The notes beneath the pieces are model-generated. The model saw only the letters and a program-made list of their open reading frames with translations, was not told where the DNA came from and did not search any database. A stretch of DNA of 64,000 nucleotides from Microbacterium sp. Lineage in GTDB: Bacteria > Actinomycetota > Actinomycetes > Actinomycetales > Microbacteriaceae. Each line of letters starts with the position of its first letter. Position 1 is the stretch's first letter. Of this stretch, positions 25,825 through 34,468 are shown in pieces. The stretch spans positions 1-64,000 of the forward strand of contig JAFKIL010000005.1 of the NCBI GenBank assembly GCA_017306415.1. Reading direction: 5' to 3'. The translations under genes were made by a program, and so were the position numbers.

Positions 25825-27030
25825 ATGACGTCCCGAATCCTCCCCACCGCCGCAGCGCTCGCCGTCGCGGCCCTGGCCCTCGCCGGCTGCTCCGGCGGCG
25901 GCACCCCGAACTCCTCCGGGTCGGCCGGTGGCCCGCTGAAGATCGGCATGGTCGTGCCGCTCACCGGCCCGCTCTCGGCCCTCGGCACCGGCGACCAGGA
26001 AGCCGCGGTCCAGGCCGTGAAGGACATCAACGCCGCCGGCGGCGTCGACGGCCGCCAGATCGAGCTGACGGTGGTCGACGACAAGACCGACCCCGCGGAG
26101 TCGGTCAAGCAGTTCAACCAGCTCGCCGCCGACTCCACGTACTCGGCGATGCTGGCGAGCTCGATGACGTCGGCGGCCCAGGCGGTGAGCTCCAGCATCA
26201 CGCAGTACAAGGTGCCGACCATCGCCCTGAGCCCGGTCGACGCGTACGCCGACGGCAGCAATCCCTACGCCTTCACCTCGCCGCCCACCACCAAGGTGTA
26301 CGCGAAGGCCCTCGTGGACTACTGGAAGTCGGAGGGCGTCAAGACCCTCGCGGTCGCCTACACCGGCACCGACCTGTACGGGCAGAACGGCGACAAGGCG
26401 ACGGTGAGCCTGGCGAAGGCCGCGGGCATCGACGTCGTGCTCGACGAGTCGTACGACCCGTCGGCGACCGACTTCACGCCGCTCATCACCAAGGTCGTCG
26501 CCGCACACCCGGACGCGTTCGTCCAGTGGGGCTCGGGCCCCGCGCCCGTCATCATCACCAAGCAGATCGCCGGCAAGGGCGTTCCGTTCTACGTCACCGG
26601 CTCGCAGGCGTCGCACCTGTGGCTGGACCCCGCCGGGTCCGCTGCCGAGGGCGTCATCGGGGCGACATCGGCCGCGATGGCCGCCGACTCGCTGCCCGAC
26701 GGGCCGTACAAGGACAAGGTGATGGCCGTCGTGACGCCCTGGCAGGCGCAGAACAAGGGGCAGAACCCGCCCGAGTTCGCGTACGGCGGCGCATCCGCCA
26801 TCCAGCTGCTGGCCGCCGCGGTCAAGAAGGCCGGTTCGACCGATCGCGAGAAGATCCGCACCGCCCTCGAGGGTCTCGACCTGCTGACGCCCAACGGGCA
26901 CTACCACTACAGCAAGAGCGACCACATGGGCCTGGACTCGAGCGCCATCGCGATCATGGTGGTCAAGGACGGCGAATGGGTCCCGACCGACTACGCGACC
27001 AAGAAGTTCGCGACCGACGTCCCGAAGTGA
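25825..27030 (+). CDS. Branched-chain-type ABC transporter substrate-binding lipoprotein
   Basis: 401 residues. Signal peptide with lipobox LAGC (Cys about 22), then KIGMVVPLTGPLSALGTGDQ, typical of LivK/HAAT family receptors. The family binds amino acids, but also aromatic and other carboxylates. The ATG at 25825 has GACGGAG at a good distance. Divergent from an acyl-CoA synthetase, which argues for an organic acid ligand rather than leucine. Confidence 0.92.
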   Translation: MTSRILPTAAALAVAALALAGCSGGGTPNSSGSAGGPLKIGMVVPLTGPLSALGTGDQEAAVQAVKDINAAGGVDGRQIELTVVDDKTDPAESVKQFNQLAADSTYSAMLASSMTSAAQAVSSSITQYKVPTIALSPVDAYADGSNPYAFTSPPTTKVYAKALVDYWKSEGVKTLAVAYTGTDLYGQNGDKATVSLAKAAGIDVVLDESYDPSATDFTPLITKVVAAHPDAFVQWGSGPAPVIITKQIAGKGVPFYVTGSQASHLWLDPAGSAAEGVIGATSAAMAADSLPDGPYKDKVMAVVTPWQAQNKGQNPPEFAYGGASAIQLLAAAVKKAGSTDREKIRTALEGLDLLTPNGHYHYSKSDHMGLDSSAIAIMVVKDGEWVPTDYATKKFATDVPK

Positions 27031-27041
27031 CCCCAGCGACC

Positions 27042-27075
27042 GTGCCGGCGTCGACCCCGCGGTCGGCGCCGGCAC
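27042..27075 (+). terminator. 15-bp hairpin after the LivK-type binding protein
   Basis: GTGCCGGCGTCGACC (27042-27056), four bases, then GGTCGGCGCCGGCAC (27061-27075): 15 pairs including one T-G wobble. No U-tract, and the ATPase gene begins 17 bases later. As after the RbsB-type gene, it probably sets a high binding-protein to transporter ratio. Confidence 0.72.
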
Positions 27076-27091
27076 GAACGAGGAGCCGACC

Positions 27092-27853
27092 ATGATCGAG
27101 ATCGAGGCCGTCTCGCGGGCGTTCGGCGGGGTCTACGCGAACAGGGATGTCTCCCTCGCGGTGGCCGACGGCGAGCTTCGTGGGGTCATCGGACCCAACG
27201 GCGCCGGCAAGTCCACGCTGTTCTCCCTCGTCAGCGGCCACCTGAGGCCGCAGGCGGGCCGCATCGTGCTGGACGGGGAGCGCATCGACAGGCTCCCGCC
27301 GCACCGGCGCGCCCAGCGGGGTGTCGCGATCGTCTTCCAGGGCGCTCGGGTCTTCCCGGGGATGTCGGTGCTCGCCAACGTGGCCGTCGGGGCCACCGCG
27401 CGCACCCGTGCGGGAGCGACGAGCGCGGCCCTGCGCCTGCCCCGCCATCGCCGCGAGGAGCGGGAGATCTTCGCCGCAGCGCGCGGTGCGCTGGCGCGGG
27501 TGGGTCTGTCGGCCTGGGCGGATCGGGATGCCGAGCAGCTGCCGTTGGGTCAGCAGCGGCGTCTCCAGCTCGCCCGCGCGCTCACCGCACGACCGCGGCT
27601 CCTCCTCCTCGATGAGCCGGCCTCCGGGCTCAGGGCGGCGGAGCGGCGGGAGCTGACCGACCTCATCCGCGAGCTGCACGCCGACGGGATGACCATCATG
27701 CTCATCGAGCACGACGTGGCGATGGTGACGTCGCTCGCCGACCGGATCACGGTCCTCGATCTGGGCGAGGTGATCGCCGACGGCACTCCCGCCGAGATCC
27801 GTCGCGACCCGCGCGTGATCTCCGCCTACCTGGGAACGGATGCCGCCGCATGA
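27092..27853 (+). CDS. livG: ABC transporter ATPase (LivG type)
   Basis: 253 residues, one ABC domain: Walker A GPNGAGKST near 34-42, signature-like LPLGQQRRL (family usually LSxGxQ), Walker B LLLLDEPASGL, and switch His in LIEHDV. The ATG is preceded by GAGGAGCC. Stop and next start overlap as ATGATG. One of two ATPases powering the LivHM channel. Confidence 0.9.
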   Translation: MIEIEAVSRAFGGVYANRDVSLAVADGELRGVIGPNGAGKSTLFSLVSGHLRPQAGRIVLDGERIDRLPPHRRAQRGVAIVFQGARVFPGMSVLANVAVGATARTRAGATSAALRLPRHRREEREIFAAARGALARVGLSAWADRDAEQLPLGQQRRLQLARALTARPRLLLLDEPASGLRAAERRELTDLIRELHADGMTIMLIEHDVAMVTSLADRITVLDLGEVIADGTPAEIRRDPRVISAYLGTDAAA

Positions 27854-28527
27854 TGCTCGATGTCGACGACCTCGTCGTCCGCTACGGCGCGGCGACCGCG
27901 CTCGACGGCGTCTCCCTGACGGTGGGGGACGGCGAGCTGGTCGCGCTGGTCGGGCCCAACGGCGCGGGCAAGACGTCGCTCGTCAACGCGGTCTCGCGGA
28001 TCGTACGCCCCGCCTCCGGCCGCATCGTGCTCGGCGGTCGCGTCGCGCAGGTGCCGGAGGGGCGGCAGATGTTCGGCGAGCTCAGCGTCGAGGACAACCT
28101 GCGCCTCGGTGCCTGGCGCCATCGGCCGAAGGACCCGACGGCGGTCTACGAGCTGCTCCCCGATCTGCAGCGCCTGCGCCGGCAGCGCACCGCCACCCTC
28201 TCCGGCGGCCAGCAGCAGATGGTGGCGGTCGGTCGGGCGCTCATGGCGCAGCCCGACCTGCTTGTGATCGACGAGCTCTCCCTGGGCCTCGCGCCGATGA
28301 TCGCCGCGCAGCTCGTCGATCACCTCGCCGAGCTCAACCGCTCGCGGGGCACGGCGGTGCTGCTCATCGAGCAGGAGATCGGTCTCGCTTTCGAGCTGTG
28401 CTCCCGCGCGTACGTGCTCGAGAGCGGGCAGATCGTGGCGGAGGGCACGACGGACGCACTCCGGGAGGACCCCGCGCTCCAGGCCGCCTACTTCGGCGGA
28501 TTCGACATCGCCGAGGCGGAGGACTGA
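27850..28527 (+). CDS. livF: ABC transporter ATPase (LivF type)
   Basis: 225 residues. Walker A GPNGAGKTS, signature LSGGQQQM, Walker B LLVIDELSLGLAP. The last matches LivF proteins, where the usual DEP is DEL/DEP followed by SLGLAP. Overlaps livG by four bases and livH by one. Confidence 0.9.
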   Translation: MMLDVDDLVVRYGAATALDGVSLTVGDGELVALVGPNGAGKTSLVNAVSRIVRPASGRIVLGGRVAQVPEGRQMFGELSVEDNLRLGAWRHRPKDPTAVYELLPDLQRLRRQRTATLSGGQQQMVAVGRALMAQPDLLVIDELSLGLAPMIAAQLVDHLAELNRSRGTAVLLIEQEIGLAFELCSRAYVLESGQIVAEGTTDALREDPALQAAYFGGFDIAEAED

Positions 28528-29381
28528 TGGCCGACCTGCTGACCTATCTCATCTCGGGACTCGCGCTCGCCGGCTCGTTCGCACTCATCGGCAGCGGGAT
28601 CGTGGTCGTCTACCGGGTGACCCACGTCCTGAACTTCGCGCAGGGCACGTTCGCGGTGTTCGGCGGGATGATCTCCGCCTCGCTCCTGGGTGGGCTGCTC
28701 CCGCACGGCGTGGCCGAGCTGGTCGCCGTGCTGTGCTGCGCCGTCATCGGCGTCATCGTGGGCTTCGCCGCCGTCGGCAGGCGCGGGACGCCGCCGATGA
28801 TCTCCCTGCTCGTCACGCTCGGGATGGCGATGATCGGCCAGGCGGTCGTCGTCACGGTCTGGGGGCAGACCCCGGTCTCACCGCCGGGCTTCTCCGGGAC
28901 GATCGACATCCTCGGGGTGAGCCTGGAGACCCAGCGCGTCGTCGTCTTCGTCGCGGCGCTCATCACTTTCGCCCTCCTCAGCCTCTTCTTCGCGCGCACC
29001 GACATCGGCAAGGCGCTCACGGCTGCGGCATCCAACCCGCGCGCCGCCCGGCTGGTCGGCATCGACACCCGGCTCATGGGCCTCGTCGCGTTCGCCATCG
29101 CCGGCGCGCTCGGAGGCCTTGCGGGCGTGCTGATCGCGCCGACCACGGCCGTCTCGGTGTCGTCGGACCTGCCGCTCGTGCTCAGCGGCCTCGCCGCCGC
29201 CATCTTCGGAGGGCTCCGCAGCCCCTGGCTCACCTTCGTCGGGGCCGTGATCCTCGGGGTCGTCGGGCAGCTCGTGGCGGGGTATGCCAACGGCTCGTAT
29301 CAGACCCAGATCGCGCTCGTGATGATGCTCGTGATCATGATCGCCCGCGCGGGGCGGATGACCGCCGAGGAGGCGAAATGA
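28527..29381 (+). CDS. livH: Branched-chain-type ABC permease (LivH type)
   Basis: 284 residues, about eight hydrophobic helices. ALIGSGIVVVYRVTHVLNFAQG near residue 20 is the classic LivH opening. Coupled to livF (TGATG) and to the next permease (ATGA). Confidence 0.92.
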   Translation: MADLLTYLISGLALAGSFALIGSGIVVVYRVTHVLNFAQGTFAVFGGMISASLLGGLLPHGVAELVAVLCCAVIGVIVGFAAVGRRGTPPMISLLVTLGMAMIGQAVVVTVWGQTPVSPPGFSGTIDILGVSLETQRVVVFVAALITFALLSLFFARTDIGKALTAAASNPRAARLVGIDTRLMGLVAFAIAGALGGLAGVLIAPTTAVSVSSDLPLVLSGLAAAIFGGLRSPWLTFVGAVILGVVGQLVAGYANGSYQTQIALVMMLVIMIARAGRMTAEEAK

Positions 29382-30415
29382 CGACGAGTGCCATCCGGGT
29401 GCGCCCGGCGCTCGGCCGGATCCGCTGGGCTGCCGCCATCGCGGTGTTCGTGATCGCCGCGATCGTGCCCCTCGTCCTCGCGGACCTCACGTTCTTCGTG
29501 CAGACGACGCTGGCAGCGGTCGTGGTGACCGGGCTCTCCCTGTTCATGGGGTACGCCGGACAGGCGTCCCTGGGGCAGAGCGCGTTCGTCGCGGTGGGAG
29601 GGCTGAGCGTGGCGGCGCTGACGGTCAACCTGGGGCTGCCACCGCTCCTGACCCTGGTGCTGGCGCCGGTCCTCGGCGGCCTCGTGGCCGCCTTGGTCGG
29701 CTGGCCACTGCTGCGACTGCGCGGGCACTACCTCGCGTTCGGCACGCTCGCCGTCCTCCTCATCATCCAGGCGGTCATGGCGACCGTGCCGTTCCTCGGC
29801 GGAGGCGTCGGGATCTTCGGCATTCCCCCGCTGTCGGTCGGACCGATCGTGCTCACCGGGCAGCTGCCCTATGCGTATCTCGCGCTCGCCGCGCTCGCCC
29901 TGGCGATGATCGTGACGCGCAACCTGGTGAACTCCCGGTTCGGCCGCGGCATCCGCGCCATCGCGGGCAGCGAGAGCGCCGCGGCGTCCAGCGGGGTGCC
30001 GGTGCTGCGCAGCAAGCTCGTCGTCTTCGCGGTCGCCGGCGCGATGGCGGGGCTCGCCGGGGGGATCGGCGCGTTCTTCACGCCGTTCGTCGGCCCGGAC
30101 ACCTACCCCGCCCTCGCCTCGTTCGGGTACGTCATCATGGCGGTCGTGGGCGGGCTCGGCTCGCTGTGGGGCGGCGTCGTCGGCGCGGTCGCGCTGAGCC
30201 TCTGGCTGCAGCTGCTCAGCGCGCTCGCCGCACTCCCCGGCCTGCCTCCCACCGCGGGCCCGATCTTCCAGTACGCGGGATATGGCATCGTACTGGTTGT
30301 GTTCCTGCTCCTGCTTCCGCGCGGAATCGTGCCCAGCGTGGTCTCCGGTTACGTGCGGCTGCGGTCGCGGAGCGCTCGGCAGCGGGTGCCCGCGCGCGAG
30401 GCGGCGCGCCGGTGA
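29378..30415 (+). CDS. livM: Branched-chain-type ABC permease (LivM type)
   Basis: 345 residues, about ten hydrophobic helices. VVVTGLSLFMGYAGQASLGQSAFVAVGG is the conserved LivM motif region. Starts within the livH stop and ends overlapping the MarR start (GTGA), so all six genes from the binding protein to the MarR gene are probably one transcript. Confidence 0.92.
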   Translation: MTTSAIRVRPALGRIRWAAAIAVFVIAAIVPLVLADLTFFVQTTLAAVVVTGLSLFMGYAGQASLGQSAFVAVGGLSVAALTVNLGLPPLLTLVLAPVLGGLVAALVGWPLLRLRGHYLAFGTLAVLLIIQAVMATVPFLGGGVGIFGIPPLSVGPIVLTGQLPYAYLALAALALAMIVTRNLVNSRFGRGIRAIAGSESAAASSGVPVLRSKLVVFAVAGAMAGLAGGIGAFFTPFVGPDTYPALASFGYVIMAVVGGLGSLWGGVVGAVALSLWLQLLSALAALPGLPPTAGPIFQYAGYGIVLVVFLLLLPRGIVPSVVSGYVRLRSRSARQRVPAREAARR

Positions 30416-30888
30416 GCGCCGAGACGCTGACAAGCGCGCCGGAGGCGTCGTCGCCGGAGGTCTCGGTCACGCTCCTGTACCTCGTGAAGCAGGTGGAGCT
30501 CGCCATCCGCTCGCGCCTCGACGACGTGGTCGCGGAGCACGGCATCACGACGATCCAGTACACCGCGATGACCGTGCTGGAGCGGCATCCCGGGATGATC
30601 TCGGCTCAGCTCGCCCGCAACTCGTTCGTGCGCGCGCAGAGCATGGCGCAGCTGGTCGACGCGCTCGAGGCGCGGGGGCTGGTCGAGCGGACGCGCGATC
30701 CCTCCTCCCGCCGTCAGATGCTCATCTCGCTCACCGCGCACGGGCGCGACCTGCTCGACCGCATGCGCGCGCCCGTCGATCGGATCGAGGCCGAGATGAC
30801 GGCCGCGCTCACCGGCCCGCAGCGGGACATGTTCGCGGACGCCCTGCGCGCCGCGCGCGTGGCACTCGCCGGCGACCACGTGCACTGA
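30412..30888 (+). CDS. MarR-family regulator at the end of the Liv-type operon
   Basis: 158 residues with a GTG start overlapping the permease stop. Winged-helix core about residues 42-110 (MISAQLARNSFVRAQSMAQLVDALEARGL, wing RTRDPSSRRQMLISLT). Coupling to a transporter operon with a palindrome at its head suggests autoregulated control by the imported acid or its CoA ester. Confidence 0.9.
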   Translation: MSAETLTSAPEASSPEVSVTLLYLVKQVELAIRSRLDDVVAEHGITTIQYTAMTVLERHPGMISAQLARNSFVRAQSMAQLVDALEARGLVERTRDPSSRRQMLISLTAHGRDLLDRMRAPVDRIEAEMTAALTGPQRDMFADALRAARVALAGDHVH

Positions 30889-31007
30889 CGCCGCTCAATG
30901 TAGGTTCGCGGGTGGTGCGAGTCGCGCCCGAGTTCCATTCATTGAGAACCCTCCGTCGAGCGACGCGACCTGCGCGGCGGGTCCTTCGTCAGGTCCGGGA
31001 CCCGTGA

Positions 31008-31595
31008 TCACGCACGGAGGCCATTGATGATGACGTCGAACATCCGCCCTGCTTGGTCCTTCTGGTCGGGCGCGCCTGAGGTCGAGAGAACGCCGGCGAG
31101 CAGTGCGCTCACGTCTGCGGGCTCCACATCGGAACGCACGTCGCCCGCGCGTTGCCCCGAGTCGACGAACATGCGCACGAGCTCCGTGAGCCGTGCGCGC
31201 ATCTCGCCCGCCCCACGGGGAGCGCCATTCGTGGTCGATCGCAGGGTGTCGATCATGCCGTGCTTCGTCGCCGCCCAATCGCGGAAGAGGTCCATCCAGA
31301 GGCGAAACGCGACGGTGGGGGGATGGCCCGCGAGCAGCTCGCGCGCGCCTTCCCCCAGGCGATCGATCTGATCGCGGTACACGGCTTCGACGAGCGCTTC
31401 CCGCGTCGGGAAGTGGCGATAGAGGGTGCCGATTCCGACGCCCGCTTCGTGGGCAATGGTCGCGAGAGACGCGGACGATGCTCCCGATCGGAACACCCGG
31501 GCCGCGACCTCGAGGAGCGTCTCCCGGTTCCGCCGCGCTTCCGCCATCCGCGCCCGCGTCGGGGGCGGCTCCTCGATGTGCACGTTGCGGAGCAT
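31008..31595 (-). CDS. TetR-family regulator
   Basis: 195 residues. N-terminal HTH about 24-67 (LLEVAARVFRSGASSASLATIAHEAGVGIGTLYRHFPTREAL) and a variable ligand domain. The ATG at 31595 is taken since upstream in-frame sequence runs through the operator. Divergent from an SDR gene across a 72-base space filled with inverted repeats, a textbook autorepressor arrangement. Confidence 0.92.
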   Translation of the reverse strand: MLRNVHIEEPPPTRARMAEARRNRETLLEVAARVFRSGASSASLATIAHEAGVGIGTLYRHFPTREALVEAVYRDQIDRLGEGARELLAGHPPTVAFRLWMDLFRDWAATKHGMIDTLRSTTNGAPRGAGEMRARLTELVRMFVDSGQRAGDVRSDVEPADVSALLAGVLSTSGAPDQKDQAGRMFDVIINGLRA

Positions 31596-31596
31596 A

Positions 31597-31646
31597 CTCC
31601 GTTTGACATAGCGTGAATTCAAACGGAGGTAACTCCGATTGAATTC
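31597..31646. promoter_or_regulatory. Nested TetR operators in the tetR/SDR divergent promoter
   Basis: GAATTCAAACGGAG (31615-31628) and CTCCGATTGAATTC (31633-31646) form an inverted repeat of 13 of 14 pairs around GTAA. An overlapping second repeat pairs CTCCGTTTGA (31597-31606) with TCAAACGGAG (31619-31628), ten perfect pairs over a 12-base centre. Three CTCCGNTTGA half-sites are thus shared by two operators. A consensus TTGACA (31603-31608) lies inside. Strong evidence of a regulator site; assignment to the adjacent TetR is inference. Confidence 0.8.
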
Positions 31647-31667
31647 ACCGCAAGAGGAGGGCGTGGG

Positions 31668-32354
31668 ATGAGCACGTTGCTGGTTGTCGGATATGGGCCG
31701 GGGATCTCCCGGTTCGTGGCCGAGCGGTGGGCTCGCGAGGGATACAGCATCGCGTTGGTCGCGCGGAGCCATGAACGCGCGGCGGACGCAGCGGACAAGC
31801 TGCGTGCCGCCGGGGTCCCCGCGGCGGCCTATGAGGCGGATGCAGGTGACCCCACCGCCATCCGTGCGGTGGTCCAGCGGGTGCGGGCAGATCTCGGGGT
31901 CATCGGAGCGGTCCTGTGGACCGCATTTCGCGGCGGAGGGGTGCGGAATCTCCTGGCCACGCCTCCCGAGGATGTCGGACGCGCGTTCGACATCGGGGTC
32001 GTGGGCCTCCTTGCGTGCGCTCAGGCGGTGATCGACGACCTCGCGTCGTCTCGCGGGTCGTTGCTCGTCGCGAACGGGGCCATGGGAGAGCACTCGACGG
32101 CAGCCGACAGGTTCGCCGCCCAGCTAGACAGCGACGGCGTGGCGCTGGAGAACGCAGCGAAGTCCAAGCTCGTCGGCATCCTCGCCGCGCGGCTCCGCGA
32201 ACGGGGCATCTACGTGGGCGAGGTGACGATCGCGGGCTCTGTCGCCGGAACGGAGACCGCCGAACCGTCGGCGATCCGACCCGAGGATATCGCCGCGCAA
32301 TTCTGGGATCTCGCTCAGACCCGGGATTCCGTTCGTGCGCGGATGACGCCCTGA
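31668..32354 (+). CDS. Atypical short-chain dehydrogenase-like protein
   Basis: 228 residues. A Rossmann start with GYGPGIS (8-14) replaces the usual TGxxxGIG, and a second strand ALVARS follows. No YxxxK pair is found where the catalytic residues should be; the region reads ALENAAKSKLVGIL. The protein may bind a dinucleotide without classical SDR catalysis. RBS AAGAGGAGG precedes the ATG. Controlled by the TetR operators immediately upstream. Confidence 0.75.
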   Translation: MSTLLVVGYGPGISRFVAERWAREGYSIALVARSHERAADAADKLRAAGVPAAAYEADAGDPTAIRAVVQRVRADLGVIGAVLWTAFRGGGVRNLLATPPEDVGRAFDIGVVGLLACAQAVIDDLASSRGSLLVANGAMGEHSTAADRFAAQLDSDGVALENAAKSKLVGILAARLRERGIYVGEVTIAGSVAGTETAEPSAIRPEDIAAQFWDLAQTRDSVRARMTP

Positions 32355-32412
32355 CCCTCCGTCCTGTCGACCGGGGTCCGATGGAAGGATGGCGAGGGCT
32401 TCTCCTGCCCCT

Positions 32413-33933
32413 TCACCCCCCGAAGCGGTCGCGGAGGTCGGCCTTGCGTACCTTCCCGGATGCGGTGCGGGGCAGTTCGTCGACGACGACGACGTGCTTG
32501 GGGATCTTGTAGCGCGCGATCCGGCCGTCGAGGAACGCCTGGACGGATGCCGTGTCCGGCGTCGGTCCATCACCGCTGACCGTGAGGATCGCCCACGGCA
32601 CCTCGCCCCACCGCTCGTCGGGCACCCCGATGACGGCACTGCCCGTCACGCCGGGGAGATCGGCGAGGAGGTTCTCGACCTCGGCCGGGTAGATGTTCTC
32701 CGCGCCGGAGATGATCATGTCCTTCAGGCGGTCGGAGATGAAGAGGTAGCCGTCGGCATCCAGGTAGCCGAGGTCGCCGGAGCGGAACCAGCCGTCGGCG
32801 GTGAACGCGGCCGTCGTCGCCTCGGGGAGTCCGTGGTAGCCGGCGAACACGTTCGGGCCGGAGATCTCGATCTCGCCGATCGTCCCGCGCGGGACGACGG
32901 AGCCGTTCTCGTCGGCGATGCGCACGTCCGTGAAGAAGTGCGGGAGACCCACGCTGCCCTGCTTGGCGCGGGTCATCTCCGGCGAGAGGGAGGTGGCGCC
33001 GGGCGAGGTCTCCGTCATGCCGTACCCCTGGGAGAAGCTCAGCCCGCGCTCCTCGTACGCGTTCAGGATGCGCGTCGGGACGGCCGAACCGCCGCAGGTG
33101 AGCTTCCGCAGGCGCGAGACGTCGGTCCGCGCCCAGTCCGGGTGGTCGGCCAGCAGCTGGTACGTCGTCGGCACGCCCGACAGCATCGTGACGCGGTGGC
33201 GCTCGATCAGCCCCAGCGCGCGCCCCGGGTCGAAGCCCTTCTCCAGGACGAGCGTGCCGCCCTTAAGCAGCACCGGGAGCGCCCCCATCCCGAGGGACGC
33301 GACGTGGAAGAGGGGCGAGATCATGAGGGCGACGTCGGTCGACACGACGTCGTAGTCGACGATGCAGTTGAGCGACACCCAGGTGAGGTTGCCATGGGTC
33401 AGGACGGCGCCCTTGGCGCGACCGGTGGTACCCGACGTGTACACGATCGCGGCCGGGTCGTCGAAGCCCGCACGAGCGCCCGGGTGCCCCGCTCCGGCCG
33501 TGCGCACGAGAGCGCTCAGCCCGGGGTGATCCGCGGTGCCCTCGCCCGTCGCGATCCGGTGCGGGACCGCCACTCCGGCCGCGTCGACGCGGGCGGCCGT
33601 CTCCGGATCGTGGATCAGCACGCGCGCGCCGCAGTCGCGCAGGACGTGCGCGACCTCGGGGGGCGCCAGGCGTGTGTTGACGGGGACGAAGACGGCCCCC
33701 AGCTGCACCGCGCCGAACAGCGTCTGCAGGAACTCCGGGCTGTTCTCGCCCAGGTAAGCGACCCGGTCGCCGACTCCGATGCCCCGATGGCGCAGCACCG
33801 AGGACACCCGGTCGGCGGCATCCGCCAGCTCCCGGTACGTCATCGACTCGCCGTCGCCGAAGCGCAGCGCGACGTGGTCCGGTGTCTTCTGCCGGCGGGT
33901 CGACATCCAGGACCCGAGTCCGTGATCGTGCAT
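32413..33933 (-). CDS. Acyl-CoA ligase (FadD-like)
   Basis: 506 residues, ANL superfamily. P-loop YTSGTTGRAKGAV near 164-176, GYGMTETSPGAT near 301, and the C-terminal lysine in TASGKVRKADLR. GAGGAAGAGG precedes the ATG. Last gene of a five-gene minus-strand operon of acyl-CoA metabolism and likely its entry step: activating a fatty, alicyclic or aromatic acid. Confidence 0.9.
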   Translation of the reverse strand: MHDHGLGSWMSTRRQKTPDHVALRFGDGESMTYRELADAADRVSSVLRHRGIGVGDRVAYLGENSPEFLQTLFGAVQLGAVFVPVNTRLAPPEVAHVLRDCGARVLIHDPETAARVDAAGVAVPHRIATGEGTADHPGLSALVRTAGAGHPGARAGFDDPAAIVYTSGTTGRAKGAVLTHGNLTWVSLNCIVDYDVVSTDVALMISPLFHVASLGMGALPVLLKGGTLVLEKGFDPGRALGLIERHRVTMLSGVPTTYQLLADHPDWARTDVSRLRKLTCGGSAVPTRILNAYEERGLSFSQGYGMTETSPGATSLSPEMTRAKQGSVGLPHFFTDVRIADENGSVVPRGTIGEIEISGPNVFAGYHGLPEATTAAFTADGWFRSGDLGYLDADGYLFISDRLKDMIISGAENIYPAEVENLLADLPGVTGSAVIGVPDERWGEVPWAILTVSGDGPTPDTASVQAFLDGRIARYKIPKHVVVVDELPRTASGKVRKADLRDRFGG

Positions 33934-33979
33934 CGTGTCCTCTTCCTCGAGGTCGGCGCGGTGGTGCGGCGAGGGCCGG

Positions 33980-34432
33980 TCAGGCGTAGAAGCGGCTCAG
34001 TCCGCGCGCGACGACGGCGGGCTTGTCCGCGCCCTCGATCTCGATCGTCTGGTCGACCGCGATCTGATAGCCGCCGGGCACCGACGTCACCTCGGCGATG
34101 ACCGCGTTCATCCGGACGCGGGCGCCCACGCGGACCGGCGAGACGAAGCGCACGCGGTCCAGGCCGTAGTTGACCTTGGTCGTCACGCCCTCCACCTCCA
34201 GCAGCTCGGTCCACATCGGGATCGTGAGCGACAGGGTGAAGAAGCCGTGGGCGATCGGGCCGCCGAACGGGCCGTTCGCGGCGCGCTCCGGATCGACGTG
34301 GATCCACTGGTGATCGTCGGTCGCGTCGGCGAAGAGATCGACGCGATCCTGCGTGATCTCCCGCCATTCGCTCACCCCGAGGTCGCGGCCGACGAGGTCG
34401 GGCAGTTCGTCGTAGGAGACGGTGGTGGTCAT
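33980..34432 (-). CDS. MaoC-like (R)-enoyl-CoA hydratase
   Basis: 150 residues, single hot-dog fold. The hydratase motif appears as DATDDHQWIHVDPERA with probable catalytic Asp40 and His45, followed by GPFGGPIAHGFFTLSL. Hydrates a trans-2-enoyl-CoA to the (R)-3-hydroxyacyl-CoA. GGAAGGGAA precedes the ATG. Partner for the SDR at the head of the operon, which resembles (R)-3-hydroxyacyl-CoA dehydrogenases. Confidence 0.9.
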   Translation of the reverse strand: MTTTVSYDELPDLVGRDLGVSEWREITQDRVDLFADATDDHQWIHVDPERAANGPFGGPIAHGFFTLSLTIPMWTELLEVEGVTTKVNYGLDRVRFVSPVRVGARVRMNAVIAEVTSVPGGYQIAVDQTIEIEGADKPAVVARGLSRFYA

Positions 34433-34468
34433 GGGGTTCCCTTCCGGATGCGGATGCGGAGATGCGGT

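Noticed and set aside
27840-29381. Long frame continuous with LivH
   Set aside because: Its first part is the shadow of livF in another frame; only 28527 onward is LivH-like, with a proper coupled start.
30894-30946. CTCAATG/CATTGAG inverted repeat between convergent marR and tetR
   Set aside because: Short arms with a 39-base loop; possible weak terminator but not above chance.
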